Both the position numbers and the translations under genes were made by a program. From Paracoccaceae bacterium (GTDB lineage: Bacteria; Pseudomonadota; Alphaproteobacteria; Rhodobacterales; Rhodobacteraceae): 8,144 nucleotides of DNA. The DNA is taken from positions 1-8,144 of the forward strand of contig DLZA01000348.1 of assembly GCA_003447515.1 (NCBI GenBank). Reading direction: 5' to 3'. Each line of letters begins with the position of its first letter. The first letter of the stretch is position 1. The notes under the pieces are model-generated. The model made no database searches, had not been told where the DNA came from, and saw only the letters and a program-made list of their open reading frames with translations. Shown here in pieces: positions 7,323 to 8,144 of the stretch.

Positions 7323-7360
7323 GGCCGTACGGTCAGGATTGACCAGCCAAGGACCGTCCT
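7323..7360. repeat. Cluster of short palindromes between the LysM and ABC exporter genes
   Basis: Three dyads lie in 38 bases. CCGTACGG (7325-7332) extends to a 12-base near-palindrome from 7323 to 7334. GGTCA (7331-7335) pairs with TGACC (7340-7344) across GGAT. AGGAC (7350-7354) pairs with GTCCT (7356-7360) around one base. In addition ACGGTC (7329-7334) matches GACCGT (7352-7357), so alternative pairings are possible. On the minus strand they follow the LysM stop and precede the exporter start. They may form a terminator (no T-tract is evident), an operator, or be chance. No convincing promoter for the exporter was found here. Confidence 0.35.
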
Positions 7361-7370
7361 GAAAAGCAGT

Positions 7371-8144
7371 TTAATCGGGTAATTCAAAGATTTGGCCAGG
7401 ATAGATCAAGTCTGCATCACGAATAGCGTTGCGGTTGGCGTGAAAGATTTTCACATATTTCACGCCATCTCCATAGGTATTTGCCGCTAGCTCCCACAAC
7501 GTATGTCCGGGCTGGACAACTACCCGTCCGGTGTCTGTAGAGGTTGCGCGTTCACCCAATAAATCTTTTGCTGCCGCTCGCTGAAACAAACTTTCGACAC
7601 GGGCCTGTACATTTCCCGCAGTATTGATCTCATCCACACGCAGCGTGTAAAGCCCTTTATCTACATCAGTTAATACAACGCGCCAATTACCGTCGCTTGG
7701 AACCAATTCGGTTTTGATCGGCTCGTTGTCCACATAAACACGCACAAAATCAGTGCCAGTTCCTCGGCCTGAAAGAACGACCGCACCGCTGGCATCATAA
7801 GAAATTGTATCAAGGGTCAATGGATTTTCAGATACTTCGTTCCACTGGGCCCGTGCACCACCTTGCAACACTTCGGCTCCCGTTTCATCTGCTAACACAA
7901 TGGTCGGCGTACTCACGACGCCCAATTCAGGCGCAGGAGGAACAACTAAAACGCTTTCAACAGAAACTGAAACAACAGCCCCATCTCGCAATTGCTGAAG
8001 GCCAACCGTAAGCAACTCCTCTTCTGCAGGTAATTGAACCAGAGCCACAAACGCGCCATTGCTGTCACTTTGGACTGTTTCAACTACACTTCCATCCATC
8101 GTAATCGCAACATCTGCATCAGGGTCGGCGGTCCCCGCAATGAT
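7371..8144 (-). CDS. Ig-like repeat protein with C-terminal LysM domain, partial (N-terminus off the right edge)
   Basis: The frame stays open through position 8144, so the first in-frame ATG (8099) is internal. The 15 codons before it (IIAGTADPDADVAIT) complete a bacterial Ig-like repeat pattern, with ...DGSVVETVQSDSNGAFVAL following. In the 257 visible residues a second similar Ig-like unit spans about 112-184 (VVLSGRGTGTDFVRVYVDN, then SDGNWRVVL and GLYTLRVDE). A spacer of about 24 residues leads to a LysM domain at about 209-255, containing VVQPGHTLWELAANTYGDG and DADLIYPGQIFELP. It ends two residues after the domain. LysM domains bind the glycan backbone of peptidoglycan, so the protein is probably anchored in or acts on the cell wall in the periplasm. 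No enzyme domain is visible in this part; the missing N-terminus should hold any export signal. It is on the same strand as the ABC exporter downstream. The domain calls are firm; the role is unknown. Confidence 0.88.
   Translation of the reverse strand: MIAGTADPDADVAITMDGSVVETVQSDSNGAFVALVQLPAEEELLTVGLQQLRDGAVVSVSVESVLVVPPAPELGVVSTPTIVLADETGAEVLQGGARAQWNEVSENPLTLDTISYDASGAVVLSGRGTGTDFVRVYVDNEPIKTELVPSDGNWRVVLTDVDKGLYTLRVDEINTAGNVQARVESLFQRAAAKDLLGERATSTDTGRVVVQPGHTLWELAANTYGDGVKYVKIFHANRNAIRDADLIYPGQIFELPD

Noticed and set aside
8097..8099. ATG at 8099 as the start of the LysM protein
   Set aside because: The frame remains open to the window edge, the upstream codons complete an Ig-like repeat, and neither a ribosome-binding site nor a signal peptide follows from this start.

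Overview
The window looks like a chromosomal segment of an alphaproteobacterium, most likely of the Rhodobacterales (Roseobacter group) with a moderate GC content. This rests on the character of the proteins: an inner-membrane YfgM-type protein, an RND pump opening with a 'GLVDWA...RARM' N-terminus, an Atm1-type ABC exporter and an Ig-like/LysM protein. All of these resemble Rhodobacterales homologues as I remember them. No database search was possible.

Layout. (1) Positions 1-498, minus strand: the N-terminal part of a YfgM-like membrane protein that runs off the left edge. (2) Positions 499-715: a divergent intergenic region. It holds a plausible sigma70 promoter for the left gene, a strong imperfect hairpin, and a second small hairpin followed by nine T. 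(3) Positions 716-5352, plus strand: a two-gene tripartite-efflux operon. It encodes a periplasmic adaptor (363 aa) and an RND permease (1182 aa) whose reading frames overlap by 4 bases (GTGA). (4) Positions 5353-5457: a short convergent gap with at most a weak bidirectional terminator. (5) Positions 5458-7296, minus strand: a complete half-size ABC exporter of the Atm1/ABCB7 type. (6) Positions 7297-7370: a 74-base gap rich in short palindromes. (7) Positions 7371-8144, minus strand: the C-terminal part of a secreted or envelope protein with Ig-like repeats and a terminal LysM domain. It runs off the right edge.

All five genes concern the cell envelope. The adaptor and permease should form a proton-driven pump with an outer-membrane channel encoded elsewhere. 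The Atm1-type exporter probably handles glutathione-derived or glutathione-metal substrates. The LysM protein should contact peptidoglycan. The YfgM-like protein belongs to a family linked to the Sec translocon and periplasmic chaperones.

I see no mobile element, CRISPR array, tRNA or rRNA, and no clearly new multi-gene system. The most unusual points are in the RND permease: an extra hydrophobic pair in the loop between the two halves, a longer porter segment, a 68-residue tail, and a hybrid proton-relay motif. The hairpin-rich leader of the efflux operon is the other point of interest.
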